Source of the DNA: Campylobacter magnus
Lineage (GTDB): Bacteria; Campylobacterota; Campylobacteria; Campylobacterales; Campylobacteraceae
Direction of reading: 5' to 3'
NCBI RefSeq assembly: GCF_028649595.1
Contig: NZ_JAQSLK010000001.1
Location: forward strand, 372,001 to 436,000
Length of the DNA stretch: 64,000 bases
The notes beneath the pieces are model-generated. The model was not told the DNA's origin and did no database searches. It worked only from the letters and a program-made list of their open reading frames with translations. Position numbers and translations under genes: made by a program. Positions 1 to 8,170 of this stretch are shown one piece after another; position 1 is the first letter of the stretch, and the number at the start of each line of letters is the position of its first letter.

Positions 1-478
1 GCAATGAAACCGTGCCGTAAAATCCAGTATTTAAAAGCCAAGGAATTTCATTTAATAAAACATCACGCAAAATTCCCCCACCAACGCCATTTACAAAAGC
101 GATTAGCACCACACCAAAAATATTTAGCCCAAAACCCAGCGCAACCACAGCCCCAACGATAGAAAAGCTTACTACATCAATAGCGTCAGTTGCTATAAAA
201 ATAAGGCTTTTTTCTAAGCCCTTGCGACTAGATTTGTGAAGTCCAAACACAGCTGAAAACAGCATCGCACCAAGCACCAGCAAAACTGGCATATAATGCG
301 TAAAGCTATAAAGTTCACGCCCCACAAGCACATCACGCATAATCCCACCGCCAAGTGCTGTAAGAAAAGCAGCGATAAAAATGCCAAGCAAATCGCAAGC
401 CCTACGCACCGCAAACAAAAATCCACTAATGCTAGCTGAGATAATTCCTATATATTCAACAATTAAAAAGCTCTCCAT
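1..478 (-). CDS. TRIC-family (UPF0126/YicG-like) membrane protein, 3' end outside window
   Basis: Reading the minus strand from the ATG at 478 gives an open frame that runs off the left edge (159 codons visible). It is a hydrophobic protein with the two internally repeated three-helix units of the UPF0126/TRIC family. Each unit carries the glycine-rich signature, seen as LGGGIMRDVL near residue 45 and GVGGGILRDVL near residue 132. Bacterial members are proposed trimeric cation channels or glycine transporters; the substrate cannot be told here. It is divergent from the dedA-like gene. The family call is firm, the function is not. Confidence 0.85.
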   Translation of the reverse strand, partial: MESFLIVEYIGIISASISGFLFAVRRACDLLGIFIAAFLTALGGGIMRDVLVGRELYSFTHYMPVLLVLGAMLFSAVFGLHKSSRKGLEKSLIFIATDAIDVVSFSIVGAVVALGFGLNIFGVVLIAFVNGVGGGILRDVLLNEIPWLLNTGFYGTVSL

Positions 479-542
479 TTTTTGCTTGCCTTTTAAGGGG
501 TTTAAAAAAAGTTTATTTTATCAAAATTAGCACAATTTTTGT

Positions 543-548
543 TATAAT
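543..548 (+). promoter_or_regulatory. Putative -10 box for dedA-moeA
   Basis: TATAAT preceded by GT in an AT-rich stretch, 49 bases before the dedA-like start. Campylobacter housekeeping promoters typically show this -10 with little -35 conservation. Inferred from sequence only. Confidence 0.5.
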
Positions 549-597
549 TTGGCGTTTTTTTAAAAATTTTATATTTTTTTAGCAAAGTTAGGTAAAA

Positions 598-1194
598 ATG
601 GATGCAATTGTAAATTTTTTAACAGATATGGTAGCTAGCTGGGGATACACTGGAATCGTGCTTTTAATGGCATTAGAGAGTTCATTTTTCCCTTTTCCTA
701 GTGAGGTGGTGATGATACCAGCTGGAATTCTAGTAGCGCAGGGGCAGATGAGTGCTGTTTTGGCGGTGCTTAGCGGTATTTTTGGCTCGCTTTTAGGGGC
801 TATATTTAACTACTATTTATGCTACTTTTTTGGGCGAAGTTTAGTAGAAAAATATGGCAAATTCGTAGGCATCAGCGAAAAAAAGATGAAAAAATTTGAA
901 GATTTTTTTGAAAAACACGGAGAGATTTCAACCTTTTCTTGTAGGCTTTTGCCAGCAATTCGCCAGTATATCAGCCTCCCAGCAGGTCTAGCAAAGATGA
1001 ATATTTGGCGTTTTTGCGTTTTTACTAGCCTTGGGGCTGGCATTTGGGTAGCAATTTTAGTAGCACTTGGAATGCTTTTTAGCGCAAATAAGGCTTTGAT
1101 TGATGAGTATTTGCATTATATAGTAATTATCTTAGCCCTTTTTGTTTTTGTGCTTTGTTCTATTTATTTTTACAAAAAACGAGTGAAATCATGA
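598..1194 (+). CDS. DedA-family membrane protein (SNARE-associated/VTT domain)
   Basis: 198 residues, an integral membrane protein of the DedA/VTT family, whose members act in undecaprenyl-phosphate or phospholipid flipping and envelope homeostasis. The first third carries the family motif (ALESSFFPFPSEVVMIPAG, residues 22-40). A second conserved block with FxRxxPxxR character (FSCRLLPAIRQYISLPAG) lies near residues 112-130. Several helices follow, with a basic C-terminus. AGGT sits upstream of the ATG. Its TGA overlaps the moeA ATG by four bases, so the two are translationally coupled. Confidence 0.88.
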   Translation: MDAIVNFLTDMVASWGYTGIVLLMALESSFFPFPSEVVMIPAGILVAQGQMSAVLAVLSGIFGSLLGAIFNYYLCYFFGRSLVEKYGKFVGISEKKMKKFEDFFEKHGEISTFSCRLLPAIRQYISLPAGLAKMNIWRFCVFTSLGAGIWVAILVALGMLFSANKALIDEYLHYIVIILALFVFVLCSIYFYKKRVKS

Positions 1195-2372
1195 AACAAG
1201 TTAGTGAAGTTTTTGATCTTATTTCTAATCTAGAATTCTTTAGAGATACTGAGACAATCAGCATTTTCAAGGCTTTTGGCAGAGTGAGTTCAAAAGACAT
1301 TTTTGCTAGGCGTGATTTGCCACTTTTTGATAACTCAGCCTTAGATGGTTATGCTTTTGATTTTGCTAGCAAAGATGAGCCTTTAGAGATTGTAGGTAGC
1401 GTTTTTGCTGGCGATGAGCCTAGTTTTGAGCTTAGAAGCAATCAGTGTGCTAAAATCATGACTGGCGCAAAATTTCCAAAAGGCGCAAACTCGGTTGTAG
1501 CCTTTGAGGATGCTAGCTTTGATGAGCGTGGCTTTTTGCTAGTGCCAAAAAATACTAAGCAAGATAATGCTAGAAAGCTAAAAGGCGAGGAGGTTAAAAG
1601 TGGCGAGCTACTTTTAAAATCTGGCAAAAAGCTAGGCGCAAAAGAGCTAATGCTACTTTCAGCGCAGGGCATTTGCCAAATTAGCGTATTTAAAGAGCCA
1701 AAAATCGCCCTACTTTGCCTAGGCAGCGAGATAAAAGAGCCTTGGCAAAGTGCTAGCCAAAATCAAATCTACAACGCAAACGCCGCTGGCATCATCACAT
1801 TACTTGGCACAAAGGGCTTTGCTTGCGATTATTTAGGTATAATAAAAGATAGCAAAGACGCTCTAAGCCTAGCCCTACAAAAAGCTCTAAAATATGATAT
1901 AATCATCACCACAGCAGGTGCTAGCAAGGGTGAGGCTGATTATGCAAAAGAGTGTTTGGAAGCTTTTGAGTTCTCTTGTTTGCTTGATAGCATTAACTTT
2001 CGTCCATCAAAGCCAACAAAGATTTTTAGGCGTGAAAATAAAATCGCTATTGCCTTGCCTGGCAATCCGCTCTCAGCCTACGCTGCGTGCTTGCTTTTTG
2101 TTTTGCCTATTTTGCGTAGGTTTTGTGGCGAGCAAAAGTGCTTGAATAAAAGCTATGAAGCAGTTTTAAGCGAAGATGTGAAGCTAAATCCTGCAAGGGA
2201 TAATCTGCTAATTGGCAAAGTAGAAAAAGCTGTTTTTAGTCCTTATAATGCTGGGAAATTTAGTCCATCGCAGATAATGCCACTTGTGCGAAATAACGCT
2301 ATATCCGTCATCCCAGCAGGCACAGCCGAACTAAAAGCAAAAAATTTGATAAAATTTTATAAAATCTATTGA
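1191..2372 (+). CDS. moeA: Molybdopterin molybdenumtransferase MoeA
   Basis: 393 residues. MoeA inserts molybdate into adenylated molybdopterin, the last step of Moco synthesis, which formate dehydrogenase and nitrate or TMAO/DMSO reductases need. Visible signatures are FDNSALDGYAF near residue 47, MTGAKFPKGANSVV near 90, the MoCF-domain segment IITTAGASKGEADY near 240 and ALPGNPLSAY near 290. The frame is open further upstream to 1155, but the ATG at 1191 overlaps the dedA stop (ATGA) and starts the conserved N-terminus, so I chose it. Confidence 0.93.
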   Translation: MKQVSEVFDLISNLEFFRDTETISIFKAFGRVSSKDIFARRDLPLFDNSALDGYAFDFASKDEPLEIVGSVFAGDEPSFELRSNQCAKIMTGAKFPKGANSVVAFEDASFDERGFLLVPKNTKQDNARKLKGEEVKSGELLLKSGKKLGAKELMLLSAQGICQISVFKEPKIALLCLGSEIKEPWQSASQNQIYNANAAGIITLLGTKGFACDYLGIIKDSKDALSLALQKALKYDIIITTAGASKGEADYAKECLEAFEFSCLLDSINFRPSKPTKIFRRENKIAIALPGNPLSAYAACLLFVLPILRRFCGEQKCLNKSYEAVLSEDVKLNPARDNLLIGKVEKAVFSPYNAGKFSPSQIMPLVRNNAISVIPAGTAELKAKNLIKFYKIY

Positions 2373-2397
2373 CAAAGGTAAAATAAAATGCTACAAT
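2369..2397 (+). promoter_or_regulatory. Consensus sigma-70 promoter for tRNA-Gly
   Basis: TTGACA at 2369-2374 and TACAAT at 2392-2397 with exactly 17 bases between. The -35 hexamer overlaps the moeA stop codon. Predicted transcription start is near 2404, about 12 bases before the tRNA. Confidence 0.7.
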
Positions 2398-2415
2398 TCC
2401 ACTCACATTTGAATT

Positions 2416-2490
2416 GCGGGAATAGCTCAGTGGTAGAGCACAACCTTGCCATGGTTGGGGTCGCGAGTTCGACTCTCGTTTCCCGCTCCA
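2416..2490 (+). tRNA. tRNA-Gly (GCC)
   Basis: 75 nt with encoded CCA. The acceptor arm GCGGGAA pairs with TTCCCGC. The D-arm, the anticodon stem CAACC/GGTTG with loop TTGCCAT (anticodon GCC) and a TTCGA T-loop are all present. Its 3' part lies inside the open reading frame of flgA. Confidence 0.97.
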
Positions 2491-3125
2491 TTTTTTTACT
2501 TCTTTTTTTATTTTCCACCGCTTTTTCAATTACGATTAAAGAAGCTTTAAGCCAGCAACTTAGTGAGCGTTTTGCAGGTATTTCTATCTTTGCTCTAAGC
2601 ATAGAACAGCCAAGAGATGTGCCAAGCGATATCGCAAGCTACAGACTTGAAAACATAATCATCACAAGCATAAATGGCGCAAAAGGCGGCGCAAAAGCTA
2701 CTTTTAGCAAGGATGGTGCTGGGCTAAATATCAACTTCAAGTTTGAGATGAGTGCACAAATGCAAGTGCTCTTTGCCACCACTGATATAGCAAAAAACGA
2801 AGCTATCAGCGAAGCAAATAGCAAAATCTTGCCAATAGAAATACAAAACTACGACCAAATCATGCTTAAAGAGATCCCAGCTGGCAAGCTAGCCAAAAAC
2901 AATATAAAAGCCGGTGCGCCGATACGCCAAAACAATATCCTAAGCCCAAAAGATGTGCTGCGTGGTGATGAGCTGATAGTAGAAATAAGAGATGGTGGGG
3001 TGAGCGTGCAAACAACAGGCATTGCCACAACTGATGCAAATATCGGCGATGTAATAGAAATCCGCATGGGTTCAGCTCGCCAAAAAGCGCAAATCACAGC
3101 CAAAAATAAAGCCGTGATAAAGTAA
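2451..3125 (+). CDS. flgA: Flagellar P-ring assembly chaperone FlgA (5' end overlaps tRNA-Gly)
   Basis: About 224 residues. FlgA is a periplasmic chaperone for assembly of the flagellar P ring. A hydrophobic signal segment (SIFLLLFLFSTAFS) is followed by a SAF/beta-clip C-terminal half, with GDELIVEIRDGGVSVQTTG and GDVIEIRMGS near the end. The start is unclear because no ATG, GTG or TTG lies in frame between the tRNA end and the signal segment. Candidates are ATG 2451 inside the tRNA anticodon region (chosen; it gives a short n-region with an Arg), ATG 2388 with AAAGG upstream, which reads through the whole tRNA in frame, or a rare ATT at 2490. The flgA-coaD-tmk-hisS-speA order matches Campylobacter. 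Confidence 0.82.
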   Translation: MVGVASSTLVSRSIFLLLFLFSTAFSITIKEALSQQLSERFAGISIFALSIEQPRDVPSDIASYRLENIIITSINGAKGGAKATFSKDGAGLNINFKFEMSAQMQVLFATTDIAKNEAISEANSKILPIEIQNYDQIMLKEIPAGKLAKNNIKAGAPIRQNNILSPKDVLRGDELIVEIRDGGVSVQTTGIATTDANIGDVIEIRMGSARQKAQITAKNKAVIK

Positions 3126-3300
3126 ATCTAGGGAATTCTAGTCTAGGAATTCTAGTTGAAAATCTAGGGAATTCTAGTCTGGGGAATTCTAGTTAAAAAT
3201 CTAGGAATTCTAGAATTCCCTAGATTTTTGCGCTGTTTTTTGGGGGTTATGTGGGTATTTTTTAAAAAATTTTAGAATTCCTAGTAAAAATTTTCAAAAA
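3126..3300. repeat. GGAATTCTAG palindrome cluster between flgA and coaD
   Basis: At least five copies or half-copies of the GAATTCTAG unit, including a complete TAGGAATTCTAGAATTCCCTA palindrome core near 3203-3222. They are followed by a G-run segment (GGGGGTTATGTGGG). No ORF is supported. From memory, C. jejuni has a UbiX-type gene here, which is absent in this window. Confidence 0.85.
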
Positions 3301-3361
3301 ACTTATAAAAATATCGCAAAATTTGTGTAAAATTTGGGGCTATAAAAATCAAAGGTGTAAT

Positions 3362-3841
3362 TTGAAATGTATTTATCCTGGGACTTTTGATCCTATTACA
3401 AACGGACATATTGATGTGATTAAACGAGCTAGGCGTGTGTTTGATAAGGTCGTGGTGGCTGTGGCAAAAAGCGATAGCAAAAACCCAGCTTTTAGCCTAA
3501 AAGAGCGAATTGAATTAGCAAAAATCGCTACGATGAGCATTGAAGGCGTTGAAGTGCTAGGCTTTGATAACTTGCTAGTCGATTTCGTGCGAGCTCAGGG
3601 TACAAATGTCGTCGTGCGTGGGCTAAGGGCGGTTAGCGACTTTGAGTATGAGCTACAAATCGGCTATGCAAATGCTAGGTTAATGGAGGATTTTGAGACT
3701 ATATATTTTATGCCAAGCTTACAAAATGCCTTTATTTCAAGCTCTATTGTGCGCTCTGTGCTGAGCCACGATGGCGATATCAGCTCACTTGTGCCAAGTA
3801 GCGTAAATGAAATGATAAAAAAACTTAGGAATGCGCAATGA
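3362..3841 (+). CDS. coaD: Phosphopantetheine adenylyltransferase CoaD
   Basis: 159 residues. It converts 4'-phosphopantetheine and ATP to dephospho-CoA, the penultimate CoA step. The nucleotidyltransferase motif YPGTFDPITNGH is at residues 5-16, and VVRGLRAVSDFEYE and the C-terminal ISSSIVR are present. I chose TTG 3362 because it places the conserved YPGTFDP at its usual distance from the N-terminus and has AAAGG about 8 bases upstream. The upstream ATG at 3323 would add an atypical extension. It overlaps tmk by four bases (ATGA). Confidence 0.93.
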   Translation: MKCIYPGTFDPITNGHIDVIKRARRVFDKVVVAVAKSDSKNPAFSLKERIELAKIATMSIEGVEVLGFDNLLVDFVRAQGTNVVVRGLRAVSDFEYELQIGYANARLMEDFETIYFMPSLQNAFISSSIVRSVLSHDGDISSLVPSSVNEMIKKLRNAQ

Positions 3842-4413
3842 TAGTGTATTTTGAAGGCATTGATGGGGTTGGCAAAAGCACGCAAATAGCCCTTTTAAAA
3901 GAGCAGTTTAAAGATGCCATTGCTACTTGCGAACCGGGTGGTACTGAGCTTGGCAAAAAGCTTAGAGAGATGATTTTTAAAGGTAAGATTTGCTCTAAGG
4001 CTGAGCTATTTTTGTTCTTAGCTGACCGCGCACAGCACTATGCTAGCGTGCTTGCGCCAAACAAAAATGCTCTTGTTTTAAGCGACCGTGGCTTTGTCTC
4101 TGGCATTGCTTACGGCGCGGATAGTGCCCCGATTGATGAGCTGGTTTATCTTAATAAATTTGCTCTAAATAATGATTTTGAAGCTAAGTTTGTGTTTTTT
4201 AAAGCTGATGAAAAGCTAATACACGAAAGACTGATGAAAAGAGCCGGCAGCGATAGCATAGAAAAGCGTGGAATAGAATATCTTATGAGAGTTCAAGGCT
4301 ACATGGAGATTGTGCTAAAAGACCTTGAATTAAATTATATAGAAATAAACGCAAATGATGAAATATCAGCGATAAATGCTAAAATAGTTGATTTTATAAA
4401 GGCTAATTTATGA
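3838..4413 (+). CDS. tmk: Thymidylate kinase
   Basis: 191 residues. It phosphorylates dTMP to dTDP in the cytoplasm. The P-loop GIDGVGKST (residues 7-15), the DRGFVSGIAYG region near residue 82 and a lid-type segment RLMKRAGSDSIEKRG near residue 130 are visible. Full length for the family. It is coupled by ATGA overlaps to coaD upstream and to the truncated kinase-like gene downstream. Confidence 0.94.
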   Translation: MIVYFEGIDGVGKSTQIALLKEQFKDAIATCEPGGTELGKKLREMIFKGKICSKAELFLFLADRAQHYASVLAPNKNALVLSDRGFVSGIAYGADSAPIDELVYLNKFALNNDFEAKFVFFKADEKLIHERLMKRAGSDSIEKRGIEYLMRVQGYMEIVLKDLELNYIEINANDEISAINAKIVDFIKANL

Positions 4414-4730
4414 CTCCAAAGGCTAGCATTTTTGCTGGTGTAAATGGCGCTGGCAAGACCACTGCTTACTTTGAGCTAGTAAGCAAATCAATAGACCTTG
4501 GCAGGCGCATAAACGCTTGTAAAATCGCTTGGAGCATAGGTGATCACAAAGACCCTGCCACGCAGATGAGAGCATCACGCATTGCGCTAACACTGCGCAA
4601 AATGTATCTAGATGAAGCTAGAATTTATGATAATAGCGATACTTTTAAACTAGTAGCACAAATAAAAAATTCTAAAATTCTAGAATTCAAACAAACTAAG
4701 TGGCTAAAAGAACTAAATATAAAGGAATAA
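4410..4730 (+). pseudogene. Zeta-toxin-like P-loop kinase, internally shortened
   Basis: 106 residues. The N-terminus SIFAGVNGAGKTTAYF and GRRINA(C)KIAWSIGDHKDPATQMRASRIALTLR resembles the chromosomal zeta-toxin-like / UDP-GlcNAc-kinase-type ATPase family, usually about 190 residues. Right after LRKMYLDEA the sequence jumps to RIYDNSD, which in homologues lies near the C-terminus. The central 60-80 residues, with the substrate-binding and arginine-finger region, are therefore missing without loss of frame. The tail NSKILEF is encoded by a GAATTC-type repeat. It is still coupled to tmk by an ATGA overlap. I read it as a decayed remnant; a working minimal protein is less likely. Confidence 0.6.
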
Positions 4731-4732
4731 AA

Positions 4733-5962
4733 ATGATAAACTCGCTTCGTGGTATGAGAGATTTTTTAGATAATGATGGGGCTTTGTATGAGCGTGTGGT
4801 AGGTGTTTGTGCGAAGGTAGCACAAAACTTTGGCTTTACTTTTATTGAGACACCAAAGCTAGAAGAAACCGCACTTTTTCGCCGCTCAGTTGGCGAGAGC
4901 AGCGATATAGTAGGCAAAGAGATGTATGAGTTTAGCGACAAGGGCGGAGAGAGCATTTGCTTGCGCCCTGAGGGCACAGCTGGGGTTGTGCGAGCATTTT
5001 TACAAGCCAAGCTTGATAAAGCTGGCGGCATAAAGCGCTGGTTTTACCATGGCTCTATGTTTCGCTACGAACGACCGCAGCGTGGTCGTCAGCGTGAGTT
5101 TCATCAGTTTGGCATAGAGTGTTTTGGCATAAGCGACGCGCGCGAAGACGCTGCTATCATCATACTAGCAAAAAGAATTCTAGATGAGCTTGGCATAAAG
5201 GCTACTTTGAAGCTAAACTCGCTGGGAAATAAAGAGAGTATGAGCGAGTTTAAAACAAAGCTAGAAAGCTACGCAAAGGGCTGCGCTAACGAGCTTTGCG
5301 AGGATTGTGCTAGGCGCATAAATACAAATATATTAAGAATTCTAGATTGTAAAAATGAAAAATGTCAGGCTCTTTTAAAAGATGCTCCAAGCGTGCTTGA
5401 TAGCCTTGATGATGAGTGTAAAAAGGACTTTGAGCTAGTCCAAAATCTGCTAAAAAACGCTGGCGTAGAATACGAACTAGATGATAGGCTAGTGCGTGGG
5501 CTAGATTATTATAGTAAGAGCGCATTTGAGTTTGTAAGCGATGAAATAGGCGCAAAAGCAGCTGTTATCGGCGGTGGGCGATATGATGGGTTAATTAGCG
5601 AGCTTGGTGGCAAGCCTACACCTGCTGTTGGCTGGGCTATGGGGATTGAGCGCATAATGGAAATTTTAGGCGCAAAAGAAAGTGCCACTCAGCGTGATGG
5701 CATTTATCTTTGCGCCTTGGAACCTACTTTCATTGATGAGATTTTCGCACTTGGCTGTGAGCTTAGAAAAACTCATAAAGTAGAAATCAGCTACGAGGCA
5801 AAAGCTCCAGCAAAGCACTTGAGCCTAGCTGATAAAAAAGGCGCAAAAGTCTTTCTCTGTCTTGGCAGCGATGAGAAGGCAAAGGGCGAAATCTGGTATA
5901 AAAACCTAGAAAATAAAAGCGAAAAACACATTAAAATTAGCGAGTTAAAGGGGGCATTATGA
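4733..5962 (+). CDS. hisS: Histidyl-tRNA synthetase
   Basis: 409 residues, a class II aminoacyl-tRNA synthetase charging tRNA-His. Motif 1 (RGMRDFLD at the start), motif 2 (WFYHGSMFRYERPQRGRQREFHQFGIECFG, about residues 103-132), the histidine-A motif GLDYYSKSAFEF near 255 and motif 3 (GWAMGIERIMEIL) are all seen. An anticodon-binding domain follows. I chose ATG 4733, with AAGGA 6-7 bases upstream, over the longer frame from 4700. Its stop overlaps the speA ATG by four bases. Confidence 0.95.
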   Translation: MINSLRGMRDFLDNDGALYERVVGVCAKVAQNFGFTFIETPKLEETALFRRSVGESSDIVGKEMYEFSDKGGESICLRPEGTAGVVRAFLQAKLDKAGGIKRWFYHGSMFRYERPQRGRQREFHQFGIECFGISDAREDAAIIILAKRILDELGIKATLKLNSLGNKESMSEFKTKLESYAKGCANELCEDCARRINTNILRILDCKNEKCQALLKDAPSVLDSLDDECKKDFELVQNLLKNAGVEYELDDRLVRGLDYYSKSAFEFVSDEIGAKAAVIGGGRYDGLISELGGKPTPAVGWAMGIERIMEILGAKESATQRDGIYLCALEPTFIDEIFALGCELRKTHKVEISYEAKAPAKHLSLADKKGAKVFLCLGSDEKAKGEIWYKNLENKSEKHIKISELKGAL

Positions 5963-7797
5963 GAGATGATTATGGATTAAATATTTGGGCAAATGGTGAT
6001 TTTATCATAGAAAAAGGCAAAATCTGTCTAAATACACCTAGCAAGCCAGCCTTACAAGACATGATAGAAAAAATCCGTGAAGACGGCATAAGAGGCCCTA
6101 TTTTGCTGCGTTTTCCGCACCTTATAGCTAAACAAATAAGCGAACTTTATACAAACTTTAAAGCCGCTATGAGCGAGTTTGACTATGGTGGCAACTTCTG
6201 CGCTGTCTATCCACTAAAAGTAAATCAATACCCAGGCTTTGTAGGAAATCTAGTAGAAATTGGCAAAAAATACGGCTACGGCTTAGAGGCTGGAAGCAAG
6301 GCTGAGCTACTTCTAGCCATGGCATACAACGAGCTTGGCTCGCCTATTACGGTAAATGGCTTTAAGGATAAGGAGCTTATTAATCTTGGCTTTATCGCAG
6401 CTGAAATGGGGCATAATATCACTATCACAATCGAAGGTCTTGGCGAGCTAGAGACTATAATTGAAACTGCTAAAAACCGCTTTAAACCAAAGCCAAATAT
6501 CGGTCTGCGCATTCGCTTACATAGCGGCGGCAGCGGTATTTGGGCAAAAAGCGGTGGCATAAACTCAAAGTTTGGACTAACATCAACCGAGCTAATAGAA
6601 GCTGTCAAACTGCTTAGCAAAAATGGCCTAATAGAGCATTTTAACATGATTCACTTTCACATCGGCTCGCAAATAAAAGAAATCGGCCCACTAAAAAAAG
6701 CCCTACAAGAAGCCGGCAATATCTACGCAGAACTACGCAAAATGGGCGCAAAAAACCTGAGTGCTATCAACCTTGGCGGCGGCCTAGCTATAGAATACTC
6801 GCAGTTTAAGCACAAAGAGACCAAAAACTACACGCTAAAAGAATACGCAAATGATGTCGTTTTTTTGCTTCAAAACATAGCCGCGCAAAAAAACGAGCCT
6901 GTGCCTGATATATTCGTAGAAAGCGGCCGCTTTGTAGCAGCAAGCCACGCTGTGCTAACTGCGCCTGTTTTAGAGCTTTTTAGCCAAGAATACAGCGAAA
7001 AAAAACTCCAGCTAAAAAAGAAAAATCCACCACTCATAAGCGAGCTACACGACCTATACACAAACATAAATAAAAGCAACGCAATCGAGTATCTCCACGA
7101 TGCTACCTCGCACCTTGATAGCGTGCTTACGCTCTTTGATCTAGGCTATGTAGATTTAGAGGACCGCTCAAATGCTGAAATACTCGTCCATCTAATCGTA
7201 CGAAAGACAATTAGCATTCTAAATGACAAGGACGACTACGCCGACCTTCGCCGCATCCAAAACGAAATTCAAGAGCGCTATCTAGTAAATTTTAGCATTT
7301 TTCAAAGCATGCCTGATTTTTGGGGGCTTAAACAGCATTTTCCTATCGCTCCACTTAAGCACCTTGATGAGCGCCCTACGCTCTCAGCTTCTATTTGGGA
7401 TATCACCTGCGATAGCGACGGCGAAATCGGCTTTGATAGCAAGGACAATCCGCTTTTCCTACACGATATAGATATCAGCAAAGAGCCGTATTTTCTAGGC
7501 TTTTTCTTAGTTGGTGCGTATCAAGAGGTGCTTGGCATGAGTCACAATCTTTTTACCCACCCAACAGAAGCTATAATCGTGCCAACTGAGAATGGCTATG
7601 AGATAAAAGAGCTAATAGAAGCCCAAAGCATAATGGATATTTTATATGACCTAGACTACGATATAGACGCTATCCGCAGCGAGCTAAACCGCCGGATAGA
7701 AGCCTCAAATAGCGTGAGCGAAAAAGCCAAAAAGCAGATTTTAGGCGAGCTATATCTATTCTTAAACGCAAATGGATATTTGCGAACGGTTCAGTAA
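5959..7797 (+). CDS. speA: Biosynthetic arginine decarboxylase SpeA
   Basis: 612 residues, a fold-III PLP decarboxylase converting arginine to agmatine for polyamine synthesis. YPLKVNQYPGFV (near residue 83) carries the PLP lysine. HFHIGSQIKEIGPLKKAL, NLGGGLAIEY and VESGRFVAASHAVL are the cofactor-phosphate and substrate regions. Length fits the family. It is the last gene of the coaD-tmk-hisS-speA run, followed directly by a repeat cluster. Confidence 0.94.
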   Translation: MRDDYGLNIWANGDFIIEKGKICLNTPSKPALQDMIEKIREDGIRGPILLRFPHLIAKQISELYTNFKAAMSEFDYGGNFCAVYPLKVNQYPGFVGNLVEIGKKYGYGLEAGSKAELLLAMAYNELGSPITVNGFKDKELINLGFIAAEMGHNITITIEGLGELETIIETAKNRFKPKPNIGLRIRLHSGGSGIWAKSGGINSKFGLTSTELIEAVKLLSKNGLIEHFNMIHFHIGSQIKEIGPLKKALQEAGNIYAELRKMGAKNLSAINLGGGLAIEYSQFKHKETKNYTLKEYANDVVFLLQNIAAQKNEPVPDIFVESGRFVAASHAVLTAPVLELFSQEYSEKKLQLKKKNPPLISELHDLYTNINKSNAIEYLHDATSHLDSVLTLFDLGYVDLEDRSNAEILVHLIVRKTISILNDKDDYADLRRIQNEIQERYLVNFSIFQSMPDFWGLKQHFPIAPLKHLDERPTLSASIWDITCDSDGEIGFDSKDNPLFLHDIDISKEPYFLGFFLVGAYQEVLGMSHNLFTHPTEAIIVPTENGYEIKELIEAQSIMDILYDLDYDIDAIRSELNRRIEASNSVSEKAKKQILGELYLFLNANGYLRTVQ

Positions 7798-8110
7798 TTA
7801 GGGAATTCTAGAATTCCGTCAAAATTCCCTTGCCTTGTGTCATTCTCGGGCTTGACCCGAGAATCTCTGCTCTAGAGAATTCTAAAATTCTCTGCGTCAT
7901 TGCGAGGCTTTGAAAAAGCCGAAGCAATCTCATTAAATCGCCGTCAAAATTCCCTTGCCTTGTGTCATTCTCGGGCTTGACCCGAGAATCTCATCACAAA
8001 GAATTCTAAAATTCCGTCAAAATTCCCTAGCTTTCTACTGCCGCTGCTGCAAAGCCCAAAGGACAGCGCGAGTTTAGAATTCCCTAGGAATTCCTAGGGA
8101 ATTCTAGAAT
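7798..8110. repeat. Mixed palindrome cluster downstream of speA
   Basis: Three classes are interleaved. There are GGAATTCTAGAATTCC-type palindromes at 7800-7818 and 8078-8113. There are two copies of the GTCATTCTCGGGCTTGACCC...GAGAATCTC palindrome near 7838 and 7959. One TCATTGCGAGGC...GAAGCAATCTC palindrome lies near 7895-7932. No gene is supported in this gap. Confidence 0.85.
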
Positions 8111-8123
8111 TCCCACGACTAAC

Positions 8124-8140
8124 TGGAACACATTTTGCTT
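8124..8140 (+). promoter_or_regulatory. Sigma-54 promoter of flgF-flgG
   Basis: TGGAACACATTTTGCTT has GG and GC separated by exactly 10 bases (the -24/-12 elements). It lies 31 bases before the flgF ATG. RpoN/FlgR control of middle flagellar rod and hook genes is established in Campylobacter, so the placement fits. Confidence 0.8.
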
Positions 8141-8170
8141 GATAAGCCTAAAATATTTTAGGATTTGCTT

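Noticed and set aside
214-426. 70-codon minus-strand ORF
   Set aside because: Out-of-frame shadow of the TRIC-family gene that runs off the left edge.
1155-1190. Upstream start for moeA
   Set aside because: It would overlap dedA by 40 bases and add a hydrophobic extension not typical of MoeA; the coupled ATG at 1191 fits better.
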